Source: Malachius bipustulatus (taxonomy: Eukaryota; Arthropoda; Insecta; Coleoptera; Melyridae). Taken from it: a stretch of DNA of 64,000 nt. The translations under genes and the position numbers were made by a program. Positions 47,117 through 57,618 of this stretch are shown in pieces. How positions within the stretch are numbered: the first letter of the stretch is position 1; every line of letters begins with the position of its first letter. The DNA is taken from positions 37,669,579 through 37,733,578 of the forward strand of contig OU342638.1 in assembly GCA_910589415.1 (NCBI GenBank), given 5' to 3'. Below the pieces are notes generated by a model. It searched no databases, was not told the origin of the DNA, and saw nothing but the letters and a program-made list of their open reading frames with translations.

Positions 47117-47330
47117 GTTTTTCTAACTAAATTTTTTGATGTTATCGTTACTTAACAAGTCTTGTAAGTTTATCGGTTAGATCTTTAATTTGGGATAATG
47201 ACGTGCATAATTCACTATTTGATTTGATTGCTCGGAATGCTCGGCATTTCTGTCGACTCTTTGTTAGGATTGTTGTTAATATTATTCTAATGTTTCGCAA
47301 GTTTTTAGGTTAGCCATTGTTAACAAGGGT

Positions 47331-47962
47331 CTTTTAATTTTCTGATGTTGTCATGTACTTATTAAGGTCGGATGAGAAATTTTAACTTTTTTTGTTTTCG
47401 TTTTAATTCTTCTTCAACACCCTCCTACTGTATTTGGTTAAAAAAACATTGCCACAAGAATATTTATCTTAATTTTTCGTAACATTTTAGCTTTATCTGC
47501 AAGCCCTTCAATTTTATGGTATGTACTTATCTTAGAATTGAATAAAGATAATAAAAATAAAAATAAATGTTAAAAACACTACATTTGAATTTTTTGTCTG
47601 AAACGGTGAAAACAGTTTACCACTTTTTTACGAGAAAAAAGGTGACTTGATACCCCGGATTCCGCGGCACTGGGTGCTTCGATTATCCCCAGAATTTTTC
47701 AAATACGGGTTATTAAATAGAAAGCGTAAACAAAAATTCAGAATTATTGGTCCACTCTGTAAATAGATAAAAGAAAAATCAATTTTTTATTTTAAAAATT
47801 AATTAATTTTTATTTAATTATTTTATAAAGAATTAAAAACAAATTTATTGCAAATCTTTCGGAAACAAAAAATGTTCATAATTATTAGTGCCTGTTTTAG
47901 GTGGTCTGCTGAGTCTTGTCAAAGGTTTTATTTCAAATTTGTCCTGTCTGATAATAGGTATA
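47331..47962. other. Intergenic DNA, nothing recognised
   Basis: AT-rich sequence with no motif-bearing frame. Confidence 0.4.
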
Positions 47963-49300
47963 CAGGGTGGTCACTTTCAACAGGCTCACCATTGGGATCT
48001 CCTAAACCATAATAGATACAGGGTTGCTTAAATTAGATAAAAGTTGCCCAATTGTCTATGCTCATTCAGAATCTGAAAAAAAGTCGTATCATTTCAGTCG
48101 TTGTTGAAATATTTTGAAAAACTGAAAAATTGAGATTTCCTATTTTAGCCACATCTTTTTTGTTATTGGGAAGTTGAAAATTTTCGATTTTCACTTGTTT
48201 ATAATTCATAAACCGCTCAATCTAAATTCCAATGGTGAGAACCACCCCACCTGTATTCGATTTCTTCAGACATTTAAAAAATATATTATTTTACAGGGTG
48301 CTCCCGTTAAAATAACGAAGTTCATGTCTACTTCCGGTATAACCGGCAGTGGTGCTGTGCTGAAAATATTTTTTAAATGTTGAGTTTTTCCGAAAACACA
48401 GATACACAAAAAATAGAAGCTGTAAAACTGACAGTTTAGCCTATACAGGGTGATCCCGAAATGGCGGACACGGACAGCACCACAGCATCTATTGTGTATT
48501 AAAGATTCTAAGTTTTATTTACTGTTTTCTCCAGTATGGCTCCCTTAAGAAGATATGACCACTTTTGTAGAAAATAAAGTCACAACACTGCACTGGACGG
48601 ACACCCTTCTTCAGGCAGAAAAGTAATGTGTAAGGTCTACAATAACAATACAAAATCAAAAAAAAAAATAGTGGTCCTATTTTGCCAATTAATTAATCAA
48701 GTACAAAAAGGATTAATTGCTGCTGCGACAGGCATTAGTTCAAATCACCCACTGTTCAAAGTCAGTAATGAAATGAGGACGAGCGAGCACACTGATTCTA
48801 GCCTAGCAGCCCCACGATACACGTGTATAAGATAAGACACGGTGTGAGCACAGAATATTAGTCTATTCTGTGGTATGAGATTTCAGAGCCGACTAGATCC
48901 CAGAATTTCCGTAGCCAACTTTTGTTTTTCTTATGGCCGCCATATTGTTTTTTATATGTCGTTTGGTACAAAAAAATCATGGAAACCAAAAATCTATAAC
49001 ATTAAAAAAAAATTGCAAAAATCTAATTCGAAAGTGTTTTCATTGAATGGCGTCATAATTATGATGTCGCAATAACGTGACGTCACATTTGCTTGCCGTA
49101 TGGTTATTTATGACTTTGGCTTAAAGAAAGGTTTTTTTTTCGAAAAAAAACAAAAAATTAAATTTAGAATTTTTTTTTGAATGTGATAGATTTTTAGTTT
49201 CTTTGTTTTTTTAAATACCAAATGACATGAAAAAACAATATAGTCCCTAATCTCTTTCGTAAAATAAGAAATCTCGATTTTCAATGTTTTTTAGGATATT
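47963..49300. repeat. Cluster of ACAGGGTG-ended dispersed repeats
   Basis: At least two repeats start here: ACAGGGTGGTCAC near 47963 and ACAGGGTGATCC at 48447. The second contains the 175-bp copy of the window's first bases. 48893-49010 and 49180-49250 (CAACTTTTGTTTTTC, GCCGCCATATTG, and complements) form inverted arms related to the palindrome at 35774-36470. No gene is supported. Confidence 0.65.
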
Positions 49301-49375
49301 TTAGCAACGTCTGAAGAAGTTTTCATAAATTTTGTTTCAGATTCTTAATAAGCATGAAATTTAGGGGCCTAGCCC

Positions 49376-49760
49376 AGCACTAGTACGTAGGAATGTTCGA
49401 TTTCGATTCATACGAATAAAGTCGATATTGAAACGTAACATTCGAAACAAAATCGATCCTAATGAATCACCGCCAAACAGAATCGATTCTTTTAAGATAG
49501 ATTTTTCGATCTTCTTGATCAAAATATTGAATTTCGAATCGCACATCGGCATCCAGGATGAATTGGGGGGATCGTTAAATGTCAATTGTCATGTCATTAT
49601 AGAATTGCAGATAATATGTTTCACGTTTATAATAATTTTTTATCTAACGTATTTTCAATTCGATTCACAGTAGCAAAAGATCAATTCACCAAAGAATCGG
49701 CGTCAAAAAATCGATTTTTTTAAGAATCGATTCTAAATCGAACAATCATCCATCACTGTC
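49376..49760. mobile_element. Candidate AT-rich TIR element rich in ATCGATT words
   Basis: CAGCACTAGTACGTAGGAATGTTCGATT at the left and the inverse of CAGTGATGGATGATTGTTCGATT at the right are similar, with many ATCGATT/AATCGAT words between. It lies 210 bp upstream of gene C. A target duplication is not seen; the call is weak. Confidence 0.4.
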
Positions 49761-49970
49761 ATTGGTGTCATGTCACTGAACCTGAATCCAGTTGCGTAGG
49801 GCGTCTGCGCTCTGCCTCCTCGTAGCATTACTAGCTTTAGCTTTGCAAGTTTGCAACATAGCAACAAGCTGCATGCTGCAATGAGAATGAGTGCAATGCT
49901 GCATGTTGAATTGAATTGTTGAAAGAAAAGAGAAAAGGAAAACGAGTTTATAAGCTTAACTTCAATTAAC

Positions 49971-51071
49971 ATGATGAGTTTAAATGACGGTAATAATTAT
50001 GATTGTCAGCAGGTGGAGAAAATGATCATCAAAACGGAAGCCTCAGATGATTATCAGTTTATGAAGTCCGAGGAGGAAGACTCCTTGCCACTGATCTCGG
50101 TGAAGTTGAAGTGTGAAGATGAACAAAGTGGTTGCGGGCCGTCTTCTGAATTGAATAATTATGAGGACGTTTCTGCGGCACCTTTTCCGATAAAACAAGA
50201 ACCCGAAGATTCAACGACTGCGTCACCTTTTCCGATAAAACAAGAACCCGAAGATCCAACGACGTCGGCCTTAAAGGAAGAGATTGACGTCGAGGACCAC
50301 AAACCGGGATGGAAACAATTGACCGGGAGTCGTGGTAGCCTCGGAATTTTTAAGAGTGTACCCGATCGGTGCGAGCCTGCTCAAGAAAGTGAGGCACCTC
50401 AGGCACGATCAACTGGAAGTAAGAGCGAAGGAGAGTTGAAGTATAACTGTGCTCATTGTCTTTATAAAACAAACAATAGATATTCTGTTATCAAGCATTA
50501 TAATCGTAGCCACAAGCGCTCTACGCAAATGTATAAATGTCAGGAATGTTCCTATGAAGGAAGATTTAAGGATAATTTGACCAAACATTTTAAATATAAA
50601 CATAAGGAAGAAGTGGAAGTGTACAAATGTCGTGAATGTTCATTTGAAACAAAATTTACAAGTTATTTGGCCAAACATTATAAATTTCAACATTCAGAAA
50701 ATCCAGAAGTGTACAAGTGTCTGAAATGTTCATATGAAACGAGATATAAAGGTAATTTGACCAAACATTATAAATCTAAACATTCAGAAGATGCCCAAGT
50801 GCTCAAATGTCAGGAGTGTTCATTTGAAACAAAATATAAAAGTTGTTTGACTGTACATCATGTACGTAAACATTCAAAAGATGCTCAACTGTATAAATGT
50901 CAGGAATGTTCTTATGAAACACCATATAAAAGGGATTTGACTGTACATTTTAAACGTAGACATAAGAAAGTAGTGGAAGTGTACAAATGTGCTGAATGTC
51001 AGTATGAAACGAAAATAAAGAAAACCCTTGTCGGACATTGTAAGTCCTTTCACTCAATCAGAAGAAGCTAA
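49971..51071 (+). CDS. C2H2 zinc-finger protein C, 7 fingers
   Basis: This 366-residue intact frame is a diverged paralog of A and B. The N-terminal region (1-145) has the same order of features: IKTE, VKLKCE, a duplicated PFPIKQEPED motif, LKEE and EDHKPGW. Seven fingers of C-x2-C-x12-H-x4-H follow with 30-residue period and variable linkers, beginning with the cap YNCAHC and ending with YKCAEC. The start uses the double ATG at 49971; the coding sequence just after it, up to CAGCAG, aligns with what is intron in gene D. Expected to be a nuclear DNA-binding protein. Unlike A/B, the flanks are not recognisably duplicated. Confidence 0.9.
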   Translation: MMSLNDGNNYDCQQVEKMIIKTEASDDYQFMKSEEEDSLPLISVKLKCEDEQSGCGPSSELNNYEDVSAAPFPIKQEPEDSTTASPFPIKQEPEDPTTSALKEEIDVEDHKPGWKQLTGSRGSLGIFKSVPDRCEPAQESEAPQARSTGSKSEGELKYNCAHCLYKTNNRYSVIKHYNRSHKRSTQMYKCQECSYEGRFKDNLTKHFKYKHKEEVEVYKCRECSFETKFTSYLAKHYKFQHSENPEVYKCLKCSYETRYKGNLTKHYKSKHSEDAQVLKCQECSFETKYKSCLTVHHVRKHSKDAQLYKCQECSYETPYKRDLTVHFKRRHKKVVEVYKCAECQYETKIKKTLVGHCKSFHSIRRS

Positions 51072-51695
51072 CAGGTACCAAAATCCAACGTGCAGCTGAA
51101 CTATGAAGAGATTTCTTCCCTTTTACCCAAATGTGAACAAACTAACCAATGAACATTAATAAGAAAGAAGGCAAACTGAAGTGTTTTAAATGTTTGGCAG
51201 TGTCCTTTTTTTTTGTATCAAGTATCAACCGAGAATTGTTTGACAAACCTTTGCACCTATACTGACATTCCGATGTCCAAGTTCAGGTTACAGCTACAGC
51301 CCATACAGAACAAACGCAGGAGGTGAGCTCGCATTTTGTACGTGAGAGAAGTGTAAAAACATAAACAATTGATGTATAGCTATGGGATTTAATAATACAA
51401 CCATGAACCATGTACCATATTTATCTGTTCATTATTAATTTATACATATTTTCTGTATTTGCACAATTTGTAAAACTTTATAACAACATTAACATTAACA
51501 GTATTCTTAAAATATAAAAATACATTACTATAATATTTTATATTACGACAAACTTTGACACATAGTGGGTTGCTTGATTTTAAACATTCTTCTTGATAAA
51601 CATGGGTCCCATTAGTTTTTGTTTACAAGTTACAAGCATCTAACCTTTATTAACAATAAAATATTTAAATTAAACAATTATCACAAAACTTATGA
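51072..51695. other. 3' flank of gene C, AT-rich
   Basis: No coding region is seen; AATAAA-like words near 51390 and 51655. Nothing else could be assigned. Confidence 0.4.
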
Positions 51696-51791
51696 CTATA
51701 AAAATTGTTCGAAATGTCCACTCTCAGCTTGAATACAAGCCTCATATCGACGAACTAAAGATTCGGTCACTCGAAGAATCAGATTTGGATC
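51696..51791 (-). pseudogene. Transposase C-terminal fragment, IS630/Tc1-like
   Basis: The minus-strand frame reads DPNLILRVTESLVRRYEACI and ends with QAESGHFEQFL before a stop. It resembles the C-terminus (VTE...RR...C...GGHFEHLL) of insect IS630/Tc1-mariner-type transposases. Only about 31 residues remain, with frameshifts upstream. Resemblance is from memory. Confidence 0.45.
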
Positions 51792-52169
51792 ATTTCATTT
51801 CTGCATCTTGAATTCTTTCAAGTAACTGCTGCATGGGCAGCGATTTCAACATGGCAGACCACTTCATGTGTCCCCATAACCTTAAAGTGATGATACTTCG
51901 TACAAATAGCCTTGCTAAATGAACACATATTCAAAAACTGAATTCATCAATGCACAATAATAAGTCAATATAAATTCAAATTATGCGCGCTTATGAGATC
52001 CAGTGACGTCATTGCGCCGATTCGACGAAAATAAGGCCGCGTTGTATCTATACCTTGTATGTTGTATGTCATTATTGTCATTGTATCATGGGCACGGGTA
52101 GATGGCTAGAGTACCTACTGGATATTGAATTGACAGATTTTTATTGTTTTAATAATTTTATATCAAGGT

Positions 52170-52407
52170 ACGGAAGCGCTGCAGACTAGGGAACCTGTAT
52201 TACCGACACTAACGCTTACTAGTAGCGTTAGTGTCGGTAATGCAGGTTCCCTACTGCAGAGACCAGAGAAACCGTCACAGTTCACGATACAGTAACGTTG
52301 GTAACGGTATTATTAACCCTACTCGTCCACTTGTCGTGACCGTGAGTATCTCGTGTGAGTTTTGCTATTTTTTCTTAAAAATGGGAAAATCTACATACTC
52401 ACATTAT
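52170..52407 (+). repeat. Duplicated promoter and 5' exon of gene D (truncated copy)
   Basis: This segment matches about 53008-53305, including the hairpin, the TCGTGTGAGTTTTGCTATTT leader and the start codon with MGKSTY (ATG 52381). After the sixth codon similarity stops; the THAP cysteines are absent and the frame ends without domain. It is a broken duplicate of the first exon and promoter. Confidence 0.8.
52191..52253. repeat. Promoter hairpin 1, 28-bp arms
   Basis: GGGAACCTGTATTACCGACA and the following CTAACGCT are mirrored after a 7-base loop by AGCGTTAGTGTCGGTAATGC and AGGTTCCC. Only one position mismatches. Related to hairpins at 52658-52713 and 53029-53094. Confidence 0.85.
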
Positions 52408-52986
52408 CGTGTGATCCACAAAATTTTTCATCAACTAGTGCCTTGGAAGAGAGAGATGGCTATTGCAGTCATGTCTGAGCTCATCTTAAAATGCTGTATT
52501 CTTTGTGCTTTGGAAGTGAAATTATAAAATGGTAAATGATAATAATTGGAACATTCAAAAACCTAAATTCGAACGGAAACGTCAAATTGAAATATTGTTT
52601 TATCCTCATTCAGAAAGACAGAATATTCTGAGTTTCTGAGGTAACAACGATTTAGAATACCTGAATTACCGACACTAAGGCTTGTGAAGGTCAGTGTCGG
52701 TAATACAGATACCCTACAATGGCTCGAGTTCATCCTCCTTGGAAAAAACTCAGCACCACACGTACTCAGCAGATATCGTTACTGTTCCAGGTTAGTTTCT
52801 TTACTCTAACAAAATTCATTATGCAAGTAGTCATGTTTTTGTTTATTGTTCTATGATTTGTAGATCATTGATTGGAGTAGTTCACTTACACTTACACACC
52901 TACCGATTGTTTGTGTTTTATCTGGCAAACATGCTTCATTTTATTCAAAGCAATAGTTGATGAAAAATTTTGTGGATCACACGATA
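52408..52986. repeat. Segment bounded by 35-bp inverted repeats
   Basis: TCGTGTGATCCACAAAATTT at the left is mirrored by AAATTTTGTGGATCACACGA at the right, with similarity running on to about 35 bp. It separates the two copies of the gene D promoter and holds hairpin 2. This may be an insertion that broke the first copy, or the product of an inverted duplication. Confidence 0.65.
52658..52713. repeat. Related hairpin 2
   Basis: ACCTGAATTACCGACACTAA is mirrored by AGTGTCGGTAATACAG with a short spacer. It shares the ACCGACACT core with hairpins 1 and 3 but is more diverged. Confidence 0.7.
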
Positions 52987-53028
52987 TATCAAATCAAGGT
53001 ACTCTAGGCACGGCAGCGATGCAGACTA

Positions 53029-53094
53029 GGGAACCTGTATTACCGACACTATTAATGCCACTAGAAGCGTAAGTGTCGGTAATACAGGTTCCCT
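53029..53094. repeat. Promoter hairpin 3
   Basis: GGGAACCTGTATTACCGACA and its complement face each other around a spacer of about 19 bases. It lies about 190 bp upstream of the gene D start. Confidence 0.8.
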
Positions 53095-53285
53095 ACTGCA
53101 GAGACCAGAGAATGAGAAACCGAAACCGTCACAGTTAGCGATACACCGGTCCGGTAACGTCGGTAACGGTATTATTATTAACATTAACCCTACTCGTCCA
53201 GTGTCCACTGTCCAGTGTCCACTCATCGTAACCGACTATCGTGAGTATCTCGTGCTCGTGTGAGTTTTGCTATTTTTTCTTAAAA

Positions 53286-54807
53286 ATGGGAAAATCTACA
53301 TACCCACGCTATAAATATTGTATAGTGCCACAATGTGTCAGTTCGACAATAAAGACACCCGCAAAAATTTTTTTCTTTGTTCCAAGAGGTGTAGAAGTTC
53401 GAGAAAAATGGTGTTTGGCAATGAAACGTGACGAAAAGAAATATCAAAAATTATCAGGCATATCAACGTTACATTGCTGTGAGGATCATTTTAATGTAAG
53501 TGTAAGCATAATTTTATTATTATTTTATGAAGGAAAATGTTAAAAAGACAGGAAACAATCGTAAAATTCAACAGTTTTATAGTTTTTAATGGTAGGGCTT
53601 ACCTACTCTCTACTCTCTTATTTATAAAGGTGCTGTATCGCGACGGTTTTACCCCTACGCTGGCCCCCCTCCACTGTCTCTGCTCGCTCCTAGCCGACAG
53701 GCTTTCAGCGTTGCCACATGAAATCCGTGTCTCCGTTCTCCTAAGCTCGCAGCGACCTGCGGCAGTTCATTCTGCACTCCATGCTCCTGCTACCCCACGA
53801 GACCGTAATAGTAGCTACCGGTTCCTGTTGAAATAACATTTTAAAACACTTATTTGCTGCAGTAAGTCAGGTCTTTGGTCAGGGTAGGGTTTTTTTTCCT
53901 TCAAATGTCCGTAAAATGAAAAAAAACCTACCCCGACCAAAGACATGATGGAACCGGTAGCTACTGTTACTGTCTCGGTCTTGTGCGGAAGCGCGCAGGA
54001 TTGTCTGCAGAACGTAGGAGAAGGGCTTGCATATGGCAACGCTGAGATTGTGTCGGAGCGTAGCAAGCAGAGAGAGTGTTATTGTAAAATAATTTACAGA
54101 TTTTGGAAGATACCGAAAATTACTGGCAGTTTAAAATAATGGGGGAATCAGTCTCTCTCAGATTGAAGAAAAATGTTTTACCCCATTTATTCGAGTGCCA
54201 AAAGGTGCCTGTGGTGGAAAGAAGAGGCAGCTTGAAGAAAAAGAAAAGAAAGGTCAAGCAGATAGTGAAGGAGGCTGTCGTAAGTTAAGTTTTAGTTAAC
54301 ATTAATTATAATTCTCCCGTTAAACATCATCAACAGGTGGAGAAAAAGCTCATGAAAACGGAATACTCAGATGACGATAAGTTTCTGGAGTCCGAGGAGG
54401 AGGACAGCTTGCTACGGATCTCGGGGAAGGTGAAATGTCAAGATGAACAAAATAGTTGCGGGCCGTCTTCTGAATTGAATAATTTTGAGGACGTTTCTGG
54501 AGCACCTTTTCCGATGATAAAACAAGAACCCGAAGATTCGACAACGTCGGCCTTGAAAGAAGAGATCGACATCGAGGACCACAAACACGGCTGGGAGCTG
54601 CTGACCGAGAGTCGTGATAGCTTTGTAATTTTTCAGGGTGGATCCGATCGCGAGTCTGTTCGAGAAAGTGAAGCACGTCAGGTACAATCAACTGAAAGTA
54701 ACAGCGGAGGAGAGCAGTCCATTGTCTTTGTGGAACTCACAAGAGATCTCGTTTTATCCAGCATTATAATCGCAGACACAAGCGCTGTTGTACACATATT
54801 ATGTTAG
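53286..54807 (+). CDS. THAP-domain gene D fused to the zinc-finger-family N-terminal module
   Basis: Three exons join in phase 0: 53286-53495, 54100-54279 and 54337-54807. Exon 1 (70 residues, MGKSTYPRY...) holds a THAP C2CH finger: YCIVPQC, FFFVPR, KW and CCEDHF. The donor is GTAAGT at 53496, the acceptor TTTACAG at 54099. Exon 2 (ILEDTENYWQFKIMG, VLPHLFECQK, then a basic run KKKKRKVKQ) continues a typical THAP protein. Intron 2 is 57 bp, GTAAGT to CAACAG. Exon 3 codes the acidic psi-K-x-E module of genes A-C (MIKQEPED, LKEEIDIEDHKHGW) and has no ATG of its own. It stops at 54807; beyond it only debris of fingers remains (ECSYETKTEENL). Product: a nuclear THAP protein of about 286 residues, if expressed. 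Confidence 0.78.
53655..54085. mobile_element. Palindromic MITE in intron 1 of gene D
   Basis: Inverted pairs nest around a centre near 53890: GAGACCGTAATAGTAGCTAC with GTAGCTACTGTTACTGTCTC, TCTTTGGTCAGGGTAGG with CCTACCCCGACCAAAGA, and GCGTTGCCACATG with CATATGGCAACGC. It fills most of the 604-bp intron. It encodes nothing. Confidence 0.75.
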
Positions 54808-54872
54808 GAATGTTCCTATGAAACAAAAACTGAGGAAAATTTGTCCGATAGGGCTCTGAATCTTATTCAATC
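54808..54872 (+). pseudogene. Finger debris after gene D exon 3
   Basis: After the TAG the same frame reads ECSYETKTEENLSDRALNL, aligning with the second finger of gene C (ECSYEGRFKDNL). The stop replaces a Gln codon (CAG to TAG) at the CQEC position. A GTAAGT donor follows at 54874. Confidence 0.7.
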
Positions 54873-54873
54873 A

Positions 54874-56184
54874 GGTAAGTAATAAACTTATTTATGTGAG
54901 TAAAAAACTATAACTATACAAAAGACGTTATGATCATTTGAACGTTCCTGTGGTAATTCAGTTTGGTAAATGAAACCCATAAATTCCAGAATAGTAGGGG
55001 ATGTTTAACAAACAATACTAATACAACAAAAATGTCTTATTCGCCAGTAGCCTGCTGATTGCTGATTCACGGGTTCCCAAAATTCACAATTCCAAAGGTC
55101 TATTGTTGTTGCAGTGGACAATAAAATTGTTAATTTATGTAGTCCTTTATCGACATCAATATTTTGATACCTAATAGAGGCCATTTCATAATCAGTGATC
55201 CCTTGATTAGGCCTGCTGAAGTCACATGAACAAGTTGTCTTTTGTACAGCAGTGAATAAAACTTAGTACGCAATAATACTTTCAACTAATCTGTGAATAT
55301 ATTTCAGAAATGTTACCTATCGCTGTTCACTTGTTGATGGGGAAGACGGACAGCGCAGGAGCAAACGGGATAAAAAAAACAACTACGTCTGCAGCGAAAG
55401 GCCTTACAAGCTTATAGTTTGCTCTCCCAGAGAAGAGATAGCCTAAAACAATTGCGTCTATGTGACGGGTTTAAGCACAGAAATCAAAGTGTTGACAGCA
55501 GGAAGTTTTCATGCAACGCATTGGGGAAGATCACAATTTGGGTTTAAGCCAAACCTGCGTTCTGCGTTCATGGGTAAGTTACGAAATATTTTCTTAAGCG
55601 TATACGAATTAATATATTTTTGAAATGTTTATTATTGTTTATTCCAGATGCAGACATGAAGTTACAGCTTGTATCGAGAGATGTATTAAGGACGCCTTTT
55701 TAGGCAAAATATTTATAGTTATTTTTGATACAAGACTGTGAAATGCCACTTTTGCAATCGAGAATGAAAGTTTCTTGCACACAAGGAAATTATTCGAGAA
55801 TCCAAAAGTGGCATTTCGCAGTCTTGTATCGCAACATTTTTTCGAATACTGTACCTATCCGAAAGCTTAACAATTACTAAGAATATGAAAAGAAAATGTT
55901 GACATTCTGTAATTTGCTGCATGTAATTTTCTAATATTCAACATAAACAAGCTTTAGTAAACAATAAACGAACAGAGCCTGCAAAAGTCTTTTGCACACT
56001 CACTATAAATTTTCATACTTCTTAAGTATTACATAAGAGTGAAGTTTTAATGACAGTATTCGAAAATAGAAATTTTTTATACTTACATGCAAAGATGTGT
56101 AAATAGTAAGCTGTAATTTTTTTACCATTAGGCTACATCTTTAAATTATGACGAGTACGAGGCTTATTCGCAGCGCTCGTCAAC
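54874..56184. other. Downstream region of gene D, possible 3' exons, and a hairpin
   Basis: Splice-like signals occur: donor 54874 (CAGGTAAGT), acceptor TTTCAG at 55304, donor GGTAAGT near 55573, acceptor TTCCAG near 55649. They suggest non-coding or short downstream exons, unproven. A hairpin of about 35-bp arms at 55729-55829 (GATACAAGACTGTGAAATGC and complement) is present. No other gene is seen. Confidence 0.35.
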
Positions 56185-57174
56185 ATGCCGAACTGTAAAA
56201 AGTGTAAATCCAAGTGCTCAAGTGGCGTTAAATGTGTTAAATGTGGTGAATCGTATCACCTTAGTTGTGCTAATCGCATACGCAATGTCAAAATATTGGA
56301 AGGCGATACTATTGATTGCTGCTGTCTATCTGGTCCTAATGAGGGAAGCGAATGCAATTCACCTTATCCTCCGGATGATGGTAGATATATCTTTCTATGT
56401 GATGAGATTAAATATCTTAAGCAAATAATTGATTTGAAAGATGTTGTTATTCGAGAGCTGAGAAATGAAATTACCCTTTTGAATGAAAATGATCTATTAA
56501 GAAAATCATTAAAAGAATTGCAGGCAATACCAGTACATGCCAAGGCAATTGAAATTGGCCCTGATAACGTTGATAAATTAAATATTAATCAGCTAAATAA
56601 AAATAATACTGAGTTTGAACATGATAGTGCTGAAGCTATACCTACACTGAAGAATAATGATGTCTGCATTAAAGATGCTATTAATCGGGATAAATTGAAT
56701 ATGGATGAATTTACAATTGTTCAAAATAAGAAAAATAAATCAAGAAATGCTAATCCACCTGTGATTGGTCCCGAATCCAGTGGCTCCCAAGAGTATTCCT
56801 TGTCAAATAGGCCTACACAAGCTGCTAACATTACTAAGCGATTTTACAAACGACCTATTAAGTTTGGAACTGGAGCAGCTGACAACATATTGATTCCTTT
56901 TGTACCGAAATCGTATATCCATGTATCCAAGGTTAATTTGGACTGTGATGCTAACCAATTAAGGAATTATATTACCTCCAAAGTACCTAACATCGAGGTG
57001 GATTGCTCGGAATTGGTCGTCAAGTCAGGGTGCTACAAAAGCTTTAAAGTTGGAGTACCAGCCGACATTAAGGACAAACTATTGAATCCAGATTTCTGGC
57101 CCCCACATATTGCTATTAGAAAATTCATCGATTTTAAGAAGAAAGTATCTCCTGGCAAAACTGATAGTTCATGA
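56185..57174 (+). CDS. CR1-type LINE ORF1, second element
   Basis: This 329-residue frame begins with a PHD-like cluster (CKKC, CVKCGESYHLSC, then CCC; residues 4-50), followed by a coiled region (about 70-115: LKQIIDLKDVVIRELRNEI), an acidic/Asn-rich linker and a C-terminal domain (IHVSKVNLD, then SCYKSFKVGV-like and FWPPHIAIR). Domain order equals that of the ORF1 at 4513-5643. It starts 24 codons after a GACGAGTACGAGG leader with no other ATG. The frame ends in TGA, after which the ORF2 frame continues in the same phase. Confidence 0.82.
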   Translation: MPNCKKCKSKCSSGVKCVKCGESYHLSCANRIRNVKILEGDTIDCCCLSGPNEGSECNSPYPPDDGRYIFLCDEIKYLKQIIDLKDVVIRELRNEITLLNENDLLRKSLKELQAIPVHAKAIEIGPDNVDKLNINQLNKNNTEFEHDSAEAIPTLKNNDVCIKDAINRDKLNMDEFTIVQNKKNKSRNANPPVIGPESSGSQEYSLSNRPTQAANITKRFYKRPIKFGTGAADNILIPFVPKSYIHVSKVNLDCDANQLRNYITSKVPNIEVDCSELVVKSGCYKSFKVGVPADIKDKLLNPDFWPPHIAIRKFIDFKKKVSPGKTDSS

Positions 57175-57618
57175 CGGCATAGGTGCCCCCCTATACCCGA
57201 CTGTAACGCAAATATTTCTATTTTTTATCAAAACGTGAGAGGGCTAAGAACGAAGCTCAACGACTTCTACGATGCAGTTATTTCCAACGATTATGATATT
57301 CTTTTGATCACAGAAACATGGCTAATAGCTGAAATCAGTGACAGCGAATTGATAGATAACAGATATTCGGTTTTTAGAATGGATAGATCAGTTCAAACAT
57401 CAGAAAACGAAAGAGGCGGTGGAGTGCTTGTAGCGGTGAGTAATAAACTAGGAAGTTGCTTGTTGTCAACAGCATCAAGAAATGTGGAACAATTGTTCGT
57501 AAGAGTTCAGGTGAAGAGTGGTGAACTTATTGTTGGAGCTGTATATCTTCCTCCCAGATCGTCGCTTGAATTGTATGAGCAACATGTAACGTCGTTAAAG
57601 GTTTTATTCTTTAATTAG
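57175..57618 (+). pseudogene. LINE ORF2 endonuclease fragment, truncated
   Basis: The frame directly continues the ORF1 phase after its TGA, without an ATG. It reads CNANISIFYQNVRGLRTKLN and ITETWL, ERGGGVLVAV and VGAVYLPP, the first half of an EEP endonuclease. It ends at 57618 in unrelated sequence, so the second half of the endonuclease and all of the RT are lost at the junction with the downstream LTR element or its flank. Confidence 0.8.

Noticed and set aside
48174..49075. Short frames of 66-69 residues
   Set aside because: They fall in dispersed palindromic repeats and show no domain.
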